Source: JBOHUC01 sp050733935
Lineage (GTDB): Bacteria; Eisenbacteria; RBG-16-71-46; DASYSL01
Direction: 5' to 3'
Assembly (NCBI GenBank): GCA_050733935.1
Contig: JBOHUC010000099.1
Location: forward strand, 1-30,381
DNA length: 30,381 bases
The notes beneath the pieces are model-generated. The model saw only the letters and a list, made by a program, of their open reading frames with translations. It was not told where the DNA came from and searched no databases. A program made the translations under genes and the position numbers. This document shows, piece by piece, positions 8,325 through 16,772 of this stretch (position 1 is the first letter of the stretch; each line of letters begins with the position of its first letter).

Positions 8325-8705
8325 CTACTCCGTCCGCCCCTGCATGTACCACTCCGTGAAGCTCGAGCAGCGCCCGTCGTCGTCGAACTCGATGAGGAAC
8401 AGGTTGGCGAACTCGCGCTGAAGGGAGCCGTCCGGTTGGACGTAGCGCGTCCGTCCCCGGGCCACGGCGACGTTGCCCTCCACGGCCACGGGCGCGTAGT
8501 CCGCCTGCCACGAGCCGGGCGCATCCTGGTTCTCGAGCCAGCTCGCGACGATGGCTTCGCGCCCGCGCAGCGGTTTGTCCTCGTCGTACGGGCTGTAGAG
8601 ATAGGTCGCGTTCTCGCTGAAGAGATCACGGATCTTCGCGGGCTCGTACGTTCGCCACGCGTCGACGTAGCGCTCGAGCCAGTTTCCGACGGATGCGCGG
8701 TTCAT
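8325..8705 (-). CDS. Nuclear transport factor 2 / SnoaL-like protein
   Basis: A 126-residue protein with the cone-shaped NTF2-like fold pattern. It has an N-terminal helix (WLERYVDAWRTYEPAKIRDLFSENATYLYSP), a REAIVASWLE helix and a beta sheet ending FLIEFDDDGRCSSFTEWYMQG. That last strand signature (DGRCSSFTEWY) is common in SnoaL_2-type proteins, which can be small enzymes or ligand-binding proteins, so function cannot be assigned. The ATG at 8705 follows GGAGG at six bases. It lies 53 bp upstream of the barrel gene at 8271 and 73 bp downstream of the porin gene, on the same strand, so all three may be cotranscribed. Confidence 0.82.
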   Translation of the reverse strand: MNRASVGNWLERYVDAWRTYEPAKIRDLFSENATYLYSPYDEDKPLRGREAIVASWLENQDAPGSWQADYAPVAVEGNVAVARGRTRYVQPDGSLQREFANLFLIEFDDDGRCSSFTEWYMQGRTE

Positions 8706-8778
8706 AGGATGCCTCCATTTTGCGTCCTCGTGGGGCCGGGAACGCGTGTCGTGCTTTCGCTCCGTCGAGTCTATTCGC

Positions 8779-9828
8779 TCAGAACACGACCTGCATCTGG
8801 GCGATGTAGGAATTGGCACGTGTCTGCGCCGGCCCGCTCCGTTTCGACAGATATTCGAGCAGGAGCCGGATGCGGTTCGGGGCGATCTCCCAGTTTCCGC
8901 CGAAGGCGTATGCGTTGATGCGCGCTGCCGCGCCACGCGACGGCCGCTGGAAATCTTCCTGGCGCGCGACGAGCTGGATGCGAGGAGTCACCCGGAAGCC
9001 CTCGAGGAAATACCAGCCGGAGTCGTCCTGGTCCTGGGCGCGTCCATCGACATGGCGCGTGATGTACTCGGCGCGGACGAACGCGCCCGATTGCTGAAGG
9101 AGCACGTCCACACCCCAGCGCAGGCTGTCCGCTCCGTCGCGCGTGAAGCTCGCGCCGAGCCGCACCTGTGGAATGGGGCGTGCGGTCACTCGACTGACGA
9201 GCAGGAGCGTGGAGTCGCGGTTGGCGATCGAGTTCGCGCCTTCGCCGTTGAACACGCCGAGCGAAAACGTCGCAAGCGGGCCGAGCGCATATTCGCCCAT
9301 CACTCCGATGTCGTACTTCGGAGCCATCGAATCCACCACCACGGCGAGATCCGCGAGTTCCACGAGCGGCACCGGAATCAGGTATTCGCGGGAGAACGGC
9401 GTCTTGAACTCGCCGGCCGTGAGCGTGAACGGCGCAGGGCTCCACTGGATGATCGCTTCGCGAAGGCTCACGGTCGCGGGAAGGCGCGCGCCGGCGGACG
9501 CCTGGAACTCGACGAGGACGCGATACGAGAAACGTGCCGGGAGCGGCCCCTGCATTCCCACGCGCGCGCGGTTCAAGAGGGCCGTGAATCCGAAATCCTT
9601 CTGCAGAAGGGTGCGCGCCTGGATGTAGCCGCCGATCCGGGGAGGAATGAGGGGAGCGGCGGAGGGTGAAGGCAGCGGCGGTGGCGTTGTCGTCGCGCTG
9701 TCCGGTTGTGACTGAGCCTGGGCCTCGGCCGGACGCCAGAACGCCGGGCCACCGATCCCCCCGAGACCGAAGAGACCCGCGAGCAACAGGACGGGAGCGA
9801 GGCCGGGGCTGTGGTTGCGGCCGTCCAT
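8779..9828 (-). CDS. OprO/OprP-type (oxyanion) porin
   Basis: A 349-residue outer-membrane porin. The N-terminus is a signal peptide with cleavage near AEAQA (residues 34-38), followed by a Pro/Thr/Ser-rich linker (about 45-63). The barrel has the marks of the phosphate-selective porin O and P family: NRARVGMQG, FSYRVLVEFQ, LREAIIQWSPAPFTLTAGEFKTPFSRE and the IGVMGEYALG region. It ends with a C-terminal Phe (AQMQVVF), the sorting signal for outer-membrane barrels. Family members pass phosphate or polyphosphate, but specificity varies. It diverges from the molybdate regulator and modABC over a 115-bp region, so it may admit molybdate or tungstate; this is inference. GGGGAGA lies upstream of the ATG at 9828. 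Confidence 0.85.
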   Translation of the reverse strand: MDGRNHSPGLAPVLLLAGLFGLGGIGGPAFWRPAEAQAQSQPDSATTTPPPLPSPSAAPLIPPRIGGYIQARTLLQKDFGFTALLNRARVGMQGPLPARFSYRVLVEFQASAGARLPATVSLREAIIQWSPAPFTLTAGEFKTPFSREYLIPVPLVELADLAVVVDSMAPKYDIGVMGEYALGPLATFSLGVFNGEGANSIANRDSTLLLVSRVTARPIPQVRLGASFTRDGADSLRWGVDVLLQQSGAFVRAEYITRHVDGRAQDQDDSGWYFLEGFRVTPRIQLVARQEDFQRPSRGAAARINAYAFGGNWEIAPNRIRLLLEYLSKRSGPAQTRANSYIAQMQVVF

Positions 9829-9851
9829 GCAGGAATCTCCCCGTGATGGAA

Positions 9852-9900
9852 CTCTACTGGCCCTTAGAGCACGAGAACTGGCAGTATAAGGCCAATAGAG
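9852..9900. promoter_or_regulatory. Paired inverted elements, putative HTH-MOP regulator operator
   Basis: The porin/regulator intergenic region carries two copies of one element in opposite orientation: CTCTACTGGCCCTTA at 9852-9866, and TAAGGCCAATAGAG at 9887-9900, whose reverse complement is CTCTATTGGCCTTA. They differ by one substitution and one extra C. The GGCC cores (9859-9862 and 9890-9893) lie 31 bp apart, about three helical turns, so both would face the same side of DNA. The right copy overlaps an AGTATAAG stretch (9883-9890) that reads TATACT as a possible -10 for the porin on the minus strand and TATAAG on the plus strand. The sequence does not match the E. coli ModE operator. The first copy is itself an imperfect palindrome (CTCTA-N8-TAGAG). 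Confidence 0.5.
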
Positions 9901-9943
9901 ACATTTAGGCGACAGTCAAGCCCTGCCCCGAGGGAGGCTCCGA

Positions 9944-10342
9944 ATGAACACGCTGGATGCGGGCGAAGCCGCGCGTCTTCTGAAGCTCAACGTGAGGCGA
10001 GTTCAGCGTCTCGCCCGGGCGGGCAAGCTCCCCGCCGCGCGCGTGGGCCGCAAGTGGCTGTTCGATCGCGATCAGCTGGAAGCGCTGCTCGGACGTTCCG
10101 CGAACGTCTCTGCAAGCGGGGCACTCGCCCTCAGCGCACGCAATCGGCTCCGGGGAAGAATCGCGCGGCTGTCCCTCGACGGTCTCATGGCGGAGGTTCA
10201 GCTCCGGATCGGGGACCAGGATCTCGTCTCCCTCATCACGCGCTCGTCCGCCGAGCGACTCGGGCTTGCGGTCGGAGACGAGGTCTTCGCGGTCATCAAG
10301 TCGACCGAAGTCATGATCGGGAAGGAGGGTCGCGACGAATGA
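9944..10342 (+). CDS. Molybdate-responsive HTH-MOP (TOBE) regulator
   Basis: A 132-residue two-domain protein. Residues 2-47 form an excisionase/MerR-type DNA-binding domain (LDAGEAARLLKLNVRRVQRLARAGKLPAARVGRKWLF). Residues about 61-127 form one MOP/TOBE oxyanion-binding domain (LSARNRLRGRIARL, VSLITRSSAERLGLAVGDEV, AVIKSTEVMIG). MOP domains bind molybdate or tungstate, usually as oligomers, so this should be the metal sensor of the operon. It is far smaller than ModE and uses a different DNA-binding domain. GGGAGG precedes the ATG by six bases. Its stop overlaps the modA start by four bases (ATGA at 10339-10342), tying regulator and transporter synthesis together. Confidence 0.88.
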   Translation: MNTLDAGEAARLLKLNVRRVQRLARAGKLPAARVGRKWLFDRDQLEALLGRSANVSASGALALSARNRLRGRIARLSLDGLMAEVQLRIGDQDLVSLITRSSAERLGLAVGDEVFAVIKSTEVMIGKEGRDE

Positions 10343-11169
10343 ATCGCGTGCGGAGGCTGCATTCTCTCGGCTGCGCCGCGGCCCTTGTCCTCATCGCCGC
10401 GTCGTTCGGGCCCCGGCTTGCCCATGCGCAATCGGAAGCCGCCGCGCCGGCCCGCACGCTCCACGTTTTCGCGGCGGCCTCCCTCTCGGATGCGTTCAAC
10501 GAGATCGCGAGAGTGCTCGAATCGCGTCAGCCCGGGCTCATAGTGCGCCTGAACTTCGCAGGGTCGCAGCAGCTCGCCGCGCAGCTCGACCAGGGCGCGG
10601 GCGCCGACATCTTCGCATCCGCCGACGAGCGCTGGATGGACCATGCAAGGGACCGCAAGCTTCTCTCCGGAGAGCCGGACGTCTTCGCGCGCAATCCGCT
10701 GGTCGGAATCGTCCCGAAGACGAATCCCGCGCGCATCGGAAACCTCAAGGACTTTGCGAAAGGTGGAGTCAAGCTGGTGCTGGGCGCCGATGCCGTGCCG
10801 GTGGGCCGCTACAGCCGCGTCGCTCTTCGAAATCTGGACCGGGATCCCGTGTACGGCGCGAACTTCTCCGGCCGCGTGCTCAAGAACATCGTGTCGGAAG
10901 AGGAAAACGTGAAGTCCGTCGTGGGCAAGGTTCAGCTCGGGGAGGCGGACGCCGGCATCGTGTACCGCTCCGACGTCACTCCGGCCGTGGCGCGCTACGT
11001 GCGGATCATCGAGATCCCCGCTGCGGCGAACGTGATCGCGTCCTATCCCATCGCCGTCGTGAGCGCAGGAACGAATCCCGATGCGGCGCGTGCGTTCGTG
11101 GATCTGGTGCTGTCGCCCGAAGGCCAGGGCATTCTCGAGCGCCGCGGCCTCCAGCGGGCGAGCCGGTAA
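10339..11169 (+). CDS. modA: Molybdate ABC transporter, periplasmic binding protein
   Basis: A 276-residue solute-binding protein. A signal peptide is seen (RVRRLHSL basic start, hydrophobic core, cleavage at LAHA-QS, residues 30/31). The mature N-terminus, HVFAAASLSDAFNEIA (42-57), contains the Ser48 region that binds the oxyanion. The GSQQLAAQLDQGAGADIFASAD segment and the C-terminal AGIVYRSDV and SPEGQGILERRGL segments are typical of ModA. It captures molybdate or tungstate in the periplasm and delivers it to ModB. A strong AAGGAGGG (10322-10329) lies inside the regulator's coding end, before the ATG at 10339. The modB start overlaps its stop by one base (TAATG). Confidence 0.95.
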   Translation: MNRVRRLHSLGCAAALVLIAASFGPRLAHAQSEAAAPARTLHVFAAASLSDAFNEIARVLESRQPGLIVRLNFAGSQQLAAQLDQGAGADIFASADERWMDHARDRKLLSGEPDVFARNPLVGIVPKTNPARIGNLKDFAKGGVKLVLGADAVPVGRYSRVALRNLDRDPVYGANFSGRVLKNIVSEEENVKSVVGKVQLGEADAGIVYRSDVTPAVARYVRIIEIPAAANVIASYPIAVVSAGTNPDAARAFVDLVLSPEGQGILERRGLQRASR

Positions 11170-11988
11170 TGGAGGCGTCCCCGGGCGCAAAGCGCCTGCT
11201 CGTGCCCGTGGCTGCGGCGGGCGCGATCCTCGCCACGCTCGTTCTCCTCGCGTTTCTCGCGCTTCCGTTTCTCGCTCTCTTGCTCCGTGCGACGCCCGCT
11301 CGCCTCGTCTCGCGGCTCGGCGACCCCGTCGTGCTCGAGGCGCTGCGCTTGAGCCTCGTCACGAGCGCGGCGACGACAGCGATCGTCGTCGTCCTCGGGC
11401 TGCCGGTCGCCTATCTGCTCGCCACGCGCCAGTTCTTCGGCAAGCGGGTCGTCGAAGTATTGATCGACCTGCCAATGGTCCTGCCCCCGACCGTGGCCGG
11501 ATTCGCTCTCCTTCTCGCCTATGGTCGCGCGGGACTTGCGGGCGGAGCCTTGAGCGCGTTCGGGATCACGCTGCCGTTCACGACCGCCGCCGTCGTCGTG
11601 GCCCAGGTCTTCATGTCGGCGCCTTTTCTCATCGGCCCCGCGCGCGCCGGATTCGCCTCCGTGGATCGGAAGCTCCTCGACGCGGCCGCCACGCTGCGCG
11701 CGTCCGAGGCGTTTGCGTTCTTCCGGGTCGTGCTCCCGCTTGCGATGCCTGCGATCGTCGCGGGGATCGCGATGAGCGGTGCGCGCGCGCTCGGCGAGTT
11801 CGGCGCCACGATCACGTTTGCCGGAAACTTCCCGGGGACGACACAGACGATGCCGCTCGGTGTCTACATCGCGCTCCAGTCCGACCTCGACGCGGCGATC
11901 GTGCTCGCGGTGCTGCTCCTCGTCATGGCGTTCGGTCTCCTGATGGGACTCCGCGCCGCACCTTCAGGCTGGTTCTGGAACCGGTCGA

Positions 11989-12011
<23 letters not shown>
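11169..12011 (+). CDS. modB: Molybdate ABC transporter, permease
   Basis: A 280-residue inner-membrane permease with five or six hydrophobic helices. The binding-protein-dependent transport signature (EAA loop) that contacts ModC is visible as DAAATLRASEAFAFFRVVLPLA. The typical ModB segments VLIDLPMVLPPTVAGFALLLAYGR and ARALGEFGATITFAGNFPGTTQTMPLGVY are present. It forms the homodimeric channel for molybdate. It starts on the last base of modA's stop codon. The 3' end overlaps modC's start by 23 bp in a different frame, so translation of the two is probably coupled. Confidence 0.96.
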
Positions 12012-13083
<1,072 letters not shown>

Positions 13084-13090
13084 ACGCGCT

Positions 13091-13109
13091 GCGCCGCCGC
13101 GTGCGGCGC
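13091..13109. terminator. GC hairpin between convergent modC and 13115 gene
   Basis: GCGCCGC (13091-13097) and GCGGCGC (13103-13109) form a perfect seven-bp stem around a five-base loop, CGCGT. It sits in the 31 bases between the stops of two converging genes, the expected place for a shared bidirectional terminator. There is no T-tract on either side, so it may only stall polymerase or protect mRNA 3' ends. Confidence 0.5.
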
Positions 13110-13114
13110 GTCGA

Positions 13115-14650
13115 TCACCAGGTGCCGGCGCCGATCTCGATCACGTAGGTCAGCTGGTCGATGTCCCAGAACCCGATGTTCTTGATCCCGGCGCGAAACC
13201 CCCAGAAATCTGTGACCTTGGTCAGAAACTTGGCCGGCGAATGCGTCATGTTGACGCGGAACTTGAGGCCGGTTTCGAACACGAAGTCCGATCGGCTCGT
13301 CCGCACCTCCCCGCCGCCCTCGACCGTCTTCACTTCGTGGTCCCAGGCGACACCCGCGGACAGATAGGTGTCGAGCCACCGGGAGGCGGACGGCGTGTAG
13401 TGGAGCATCCAGGCGCCGTCCCTGAGATTCGTGTCCTTGAGGACCACGCGGTTCGTCAGGAACCCGCCCACCATCGGAGCTTCCACGTTCTTGACGATGA
13501 GGAGCGGGAACACTCCTGAGATTCCCACGTCGCCGTCCAGATAGAGCGCGATCGAGAGCGACTTCACGAACGGTTCCGAGCCGACCCAGCGCGAGAAATC
13601 AGACGCGCCGCCCGAAGCGGTCACCGTTGGCCAGTTCGGATCGCCCTTGTCAGCGATGAAGGGCACCAGATCGGGCGGAGCCGCGTCCGCCGACGGGAAC
13701 GGCCGGAGCGCGTACACGCTGTGGCCGGCAGCGTACGCACCTCCGCGGACGTACTCTGCACGACGAGGACTGTCTTCCGGGAGAGGCGGGAAGACCCGGT
13801 GCTCGGGCTTCCGCACCTTTGTCATCCATGATGCGTAACCACCGGTGAACAGAGTTCCGCCTCGAATCACGTCGCGGATCGCCCACGCGTCGTTCACCCG
13901 GCGATTGACATCGTAGTTCGGTGTGTAATAGCCGTCTCCATTCTTGTCCGTGCAGGTTGCGTGCTTCCCCTCCTCGACCAGCAGGTGCATCGGAAACTGC
14001 GCATATTCGTCGATGCCCAGCGTGTTGTCGTACCACTGCAGGCCGTGCGCCTTTCCGATGACCTTCGACACCACGATCTGGTACTTCGACGTCGGGCACT
14101 CGTCGCGCGTCCAGATGACGATCTGGAACTGCGCGGACTCGACATCGTGCTGATGCCCGCCGAGACCCGCTTCCGAGGGATAGTAGAAGAAGAAATCGAG
14201 GTCGATGCCCGCGACCTGGCTCAGGTCGATGACGGACTCATCCCGACCCCGCGCATCGGGCTCATACGGAGCCGTCGTGGCGCCGCGGCGCTCGAGGACT
14301 TCGCGCACCCGGTAGTACACCACGGGATCGCTCGAAGGTGTCTCGAAGGGGAACGGCGTGGGGATCTTGATGTCCTGGCCGCTTGCGCCATCGAGCAGCG
14401 GCTCATCCGGTGAGAACCAGAGAACCGGAGCGCAATACGCCGCCAGTCGGCGGAAATCCATGTGCGGATCGTTGCCGTGCCAGACGACCGCCGGGACTGA
14501 ACGGTAGTCTCCGCAGGGAATCGTTTCCGGATCGATCGTGAAGTCGAAGTCGCTTGCGTGCGCCCGCGGAGCGAGCCTGGCCATCAGGGCGATCGCTCCG
14601 AGGAACGCGAGGAGAGCCCCGCGCACGGTTGTTCTTTCGCGGTGCGACAT
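13115..14650 (-). CDS. Exported VPS62-like protein with barrel-like C-terminus
   Basis: A 511-residue protein with a signal peptide (cleavage near AHA-SDF, residue 32). The middle, about residues 70-250, resembles VPS62/DUF946-type proteins: AYCAPVLWFSPDEP, DFFFYYPSEAGLGGHQHDVE (HQHDVE at 166-171) and FQIVIW. It includes a calcium-loop-like DKNGDG (235-240). The last 150 or so residues are rich in alternating strands and end with a terminal Trp (EIGAGTW), as in outer-membrane barrels, so the protein may be anchored in or secreted across the outer membrane. Bacterial VPS62-like proteins have no firm role that I know. It stands alone, converging on modC, with GGGAGA before the ATG. Confidence 0.7.
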   Translation of the reverse strand: MSHRERTTVRGALLAFLGAIALMARLAPRAHASDFDFTIDPETIPCGDYRSVPAVVWHGNDPHMDFRRLAAYCAPVLWFSPDEPLLDGASGQDIKIPTPFPFETPSSDPVVYYRVREVLERRGATTAPYEPDARGRDESVIDLSQVAGIDLDFFFYYPSEAGLGGHQHDVESAQFQIVIWTRDECPTSKYQIVVSKVIGKAHGLQWYDNTLGIDEYAQFPMHLLVEEGKHATCTDKNGDGYYTPNYDVNRRVNDAWAIRDVIRGGTLFTGGYASWMTKVRKPEHRVFPPLPEDSPRRAEYVRGGAYAAGHSVYALRPFPSADAAPPDLVPFIADKGDPNWPTVTASGGASDFSRWVGSEPFVKSLSIALYLDGDVGISGVFPLLIVKNVEAPMVGGFLTNRVVLKDTNLRDGAWMLHYTPSASRWLDTYLSAGVAWDHEVKTVEGGGEVRTSRSDFVFETGLKFRVNMTHSPAKFLTKVTDFWGFRAGIKNIGFWDIDQLTYVIEIGAGTW

Positions 14651-14678
14651 GCCGTTCTCCCGTGTTCGGGAAGCGTGT

Positions 14679-16061
14679 TCAGGCGGGGCGGGATGCGTTT
14701 CCTGGAGAGGGTGAGGTCGGGGAGCCTTCTCCCGTGGCTGCGGCGGGGCGCTTCTCGACTCCGTTCGCGTCCACCCAGCGCACCGACTTCGAGCAGGGGC
14801 AGATCGACTCCTTGCGCTTCATGACCGGCGACTTCTTCGACGCCTGCTCGATCGTGACTTCACCCGCGGCCACGCGACGGATGAGATCGCTGTAGTCCGC
14901 CATGTCCTTGCTCGCGAGGTAGGCCTGCGGGAGCGCGTCCGCGAGGTGCCGGATGAACGCTTCGGCGTCCGTGAAGGTGCGGCCGTCGACGCCGACCATC
15001 CGGAACGCGGGTTCGCCGCGGCGGCGGAAGAACTCGCGGTGCGGCACGTACAGGAGCTCGTCGTGGCGAGTGCCCTCGGCCGATCCGCGATCGCGCACGA
15101 GTTGGTCGTAGAGCGCGTCGATGTCCTGCGGCGATTTGTTCGGATAGCGTGCGCGCAGGAAGCGCTGGTTGAGATCGCGCACGAGCTTCGTGATCTCCTC
15201 GATGTAGCGGTCCTGCGCCTCGCGGTTCTTCATGTCCTTGAACCCGAGCTTCATGTTCTTCTCGCCGCCGCGCTCGTCACCGAACATCTCGAGCGCACGC
15301 GGCACCCACTTGTTGATCGAGCGCTGGATCTGCTCGGACGTGATGAGCGGGTTCCCCTTCGCGGCGGACTCGAGCCAGCGGCGCATCGGGACGACACCGC
15401 TCGCGAGGTGGAACGCCTCCTCGCGCAGCATGGGCGTCATGGACTGGGCGAACGGACGGTACGCGCACACCTTCTGCATGGTGAGCTGGTACTTGCCGAC
15501 GCGGTCGATGATCGCGGCGAACACCACGTTGTCGACGAACGAGTCGTACGGCAGGTTGAACGCTTCGAGGACGTGGCTCCCGGTCTCCATTGCGAGCACG
15601 TCCTCGACCATGTCCTCGGTCTTGACCCCCGCGAGCGGCTCCCAGTTTCGGCTCGTCAGCATGTGGAACATCTGATAGCCGTGGCGCAGCTCCTCGGCCA
15701 TGACGCGCAGGACCCAGAACTTGTCCTGGTCGCTCGGCGAGCGGTCGAGCGTGACCTGGTGCTGCTGGATCGATCCGAACTCGGTCGAGGCCTGCGCGCG
15801 GATGATCGCGAGCAGATGCTTCGCGGCCTCCTCGGACAGCTGGGACGGATCCTCGGCGCGCGTACCGCCCTTCTGATCGCCCACCTCGATCGTCTTCGAG
15901 GTATTGAGGTCCATCTTCGCGCACAGGCAGAAGCGGTCGTCCGACGGGAAGTATTTGTCCCAGTACTTGTCGAGCAGAGGCATGTCGGGGAAGTTGTGCT
16001 TCACCCAGTGCGCGACCGCATCCTCGTACTTCTTGGGAATGGTGGTGGTCTCGACCTTCAT
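14679..16061 (-). CDS. BoxB/PaaA-superfamily di-iron oxygenase
   Basis: A 460-residue soluble di-iron protein most like benzoyl-CoA 2,3-epoxidase (BoxB) and related to phenylacetyl-CoA epoxidase PaaA. The iron ligands can be placed: Glu94 (STEFG), Glu124 and His127 (EELRHG), Asp186 (IIDRVGKYQ), and Glu215 and His218 (REEAFHL). Their spacing follows the pattern I recall for BoxB (E120, E150/H153, D211, E240/H243). The length is also close (about 470). Such enzymes epoxidise the ring of an aromatic acyl-CoA using O2 and a reductase. Odd features are a CxC near the N-terminus (FCLCAK, 44-49) and another in the C-terminal tail (ICPCSKSVRW). No boxA reductase or boxC lyase is nearby. It is coupled to the acetyltransferase upstream (ATGA). 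Confidence 0.82.
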   Translation of the reverse strand: MKVETTTIPKKYEDAVAHWVKHNFPDMPLLDKYWDKYFPSDDRFCLCAKMDLNTSKTIEVGDQKGGTRAEDPSQLSEEAAKHLLAIIRAQASTEFGSIQQHQVTLDRSPSDQDKFWVLRVMAEELRHGYQMFHMLTSRNWEPLAGVKTEDMVEDVLAMETGSHVLEAFNLPYDSFVDNVVFAAIIDRVGKYQLTMQKVCAYRPFAQSMTPMLREEAFHLASGVVPMRRWLESAAKGNPLITSEQIQRSINKWVPRALEMFGDERGGEKNMKLGFKDMKNREAQDRYIEEITKLVRDLNQRFLRARYPNKSPQDIDALYDQLVRDRGSAEGTRHDELLYVPHREFFRRRGEPAFRMVGVDGRTFTDAEAFIRHLADALPQAYLASKDMADYSDLIRRVAAGEVTIEQASKKSPVMKRKESICPCSKSVRWVDANGVEKRPAAATGEGSPTSPSPGNASRPA

Positions 16062-16525
16062 CGTGCGTTTCCCTTGAGCGACAGCTCGAGGGCGGTCAGC
16101 GGGCTCGCCTGAAAGCCGACGGCTTCGAGGAACTTCGCCGTCTCCGCCTGGTCCTTCGTGTCCACGAACGTCCGGAGCGTGTCGGCGCCGTTGCTCTTGA
16201 AGTATTCCGCGAGCGCGTCGAAGAGCTTGCGCCCGACGCCCTTCCCGCGCAGATCCGGATCGACACCGAAGCGCTCGATCCATCCGCTCCGTTCCTCGAG
16301 CCCGAATTCGCCACCCCGAATGTCCGCCAGCATGAAGCCCACGACTTTGCCGCCCGTCTCGGCGATCCGGCAGGCATCCGGGTCGCGCCTCAGGTAATAG
16401 GCGACCCGCTCTTCCCAGAATTCCGGGCGATATTGCCCCGTGACGCGGGCATCGATGCGGCTGATCGCATCAATGTCCACGTCCATGAGAGGCCGGATCG
16501 TCAATTCAGCGGCTTCGACGGGCAC
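16058..16525 (-). CDS. GNAT-family N-acetyltransferase
   Basis: A 155-residue acetyltransferase with the acetyl-CoA loop DLRGKGVGRKLFDAL (motif R/Q-x-x-G-x-G/A) preceded by the strand GWIERFGVDP. The N-terminus carries the common TIRPLMDVDIDAISRID pattern. Substrate is unknown. I chose GTG at 16525 because GGAGGA lies six bases upstream; an in-frame TTG at 16564 would add 13 residues but lacks a ribosome site. The stop overlaps the di-iron oxygenase start by four bases, so the two are made together. The acetyltransferase may modify a product or regulator of that pathway, but this is only inference from position. Confidence 0.85.
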   Translation of the reverse strand: MPVEAAELTIRPLMDVDIDAISRIDARVTGQYRPEFWEERVAYYLRRDPDACRIAETGGKVVGFMLADIRGGEFGLEERSGWIERFGVDPDLRGKGVGRKLFDALAEYFKSNGADTLRTFVDTKDQAETAKFLEAVGFQASPLTALELSLKGNAR

Positions 16526-16641
16526 TGGGGGTCCTCCGGGCGGGGTTCTTCGGAACGCGTCCAAAATACCACAATCGGCGGGACCGCCCGAGAATTGCTC
16601 TTGCTCCGCGCGCGGCGGCCCGTCTAACGTCCGCGTGACAA

Positions 16642-16724
16642 GGGGGTGGGAAAAGGAGGCTCCTCCGCAGGCCTCCCGCCGGGCCCGTACACCGACGGGC
16701 CTGGCACCGCCCCTGATTTCTTTT
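16642..16724 (+). promoter_or_regulatory. Candidate structured leader (three-way junction plus T-rich run)
   Basis: Upstream of the enoyl-CoA hydratase the plus strand can fold into three helices. P3 is strongest: 16678-16688 pairs with 16695-16705 (11 bp, one G-U pair, loop ACACCG). P2 pairs GGAGGC (16655-16660) with GCCTCC (16671-16676). P1 closes the structure: 16642-16647 (GGGGGT) with 16706-16713, with a two-base bulge. The P1-P2 joint is GGAAAA and the P2-P3 joint one base. TTTCTTTT (16717-16724) follows three bases after P1. No plus-strand gene lies upstream that would need a terminator, so an attenuator or ligand-binding leader for the gene at 16773 is possible. A weak promoter (TTGCTC at 16601, TCTAAC at 16623) could drive it. 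Confidence 0.35.
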
Positions 16725-16772
16725 CGGCACGACGAACGTCACCCCTCCAGACGCGCAAGACGAGCACCTACC

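Noticed and set aside
6484..8421. 645-codon open frame on the plus strand over the dehydrogenase and barrel genes
   Set aside because: It spans two well-supported minus-strand genes and their gap, with no recognisable domain or ribosome site.
9901..9943. Molybdenum-cofactor (Moco) riboswitch before the mod operon
   Set aside because: The region between the putative promoter and the ATG is only about 40-50 bases, too short for that aptamer, and no matching stems are seen.
16526..16564. TTG start giving a longer acetyltransferase
   Set aside because: No ribosome site upstream, and the added residues (DAFRRTPPGGPP) are not family-like; GTG at 16525 has GGAGGA at ideal spacing.
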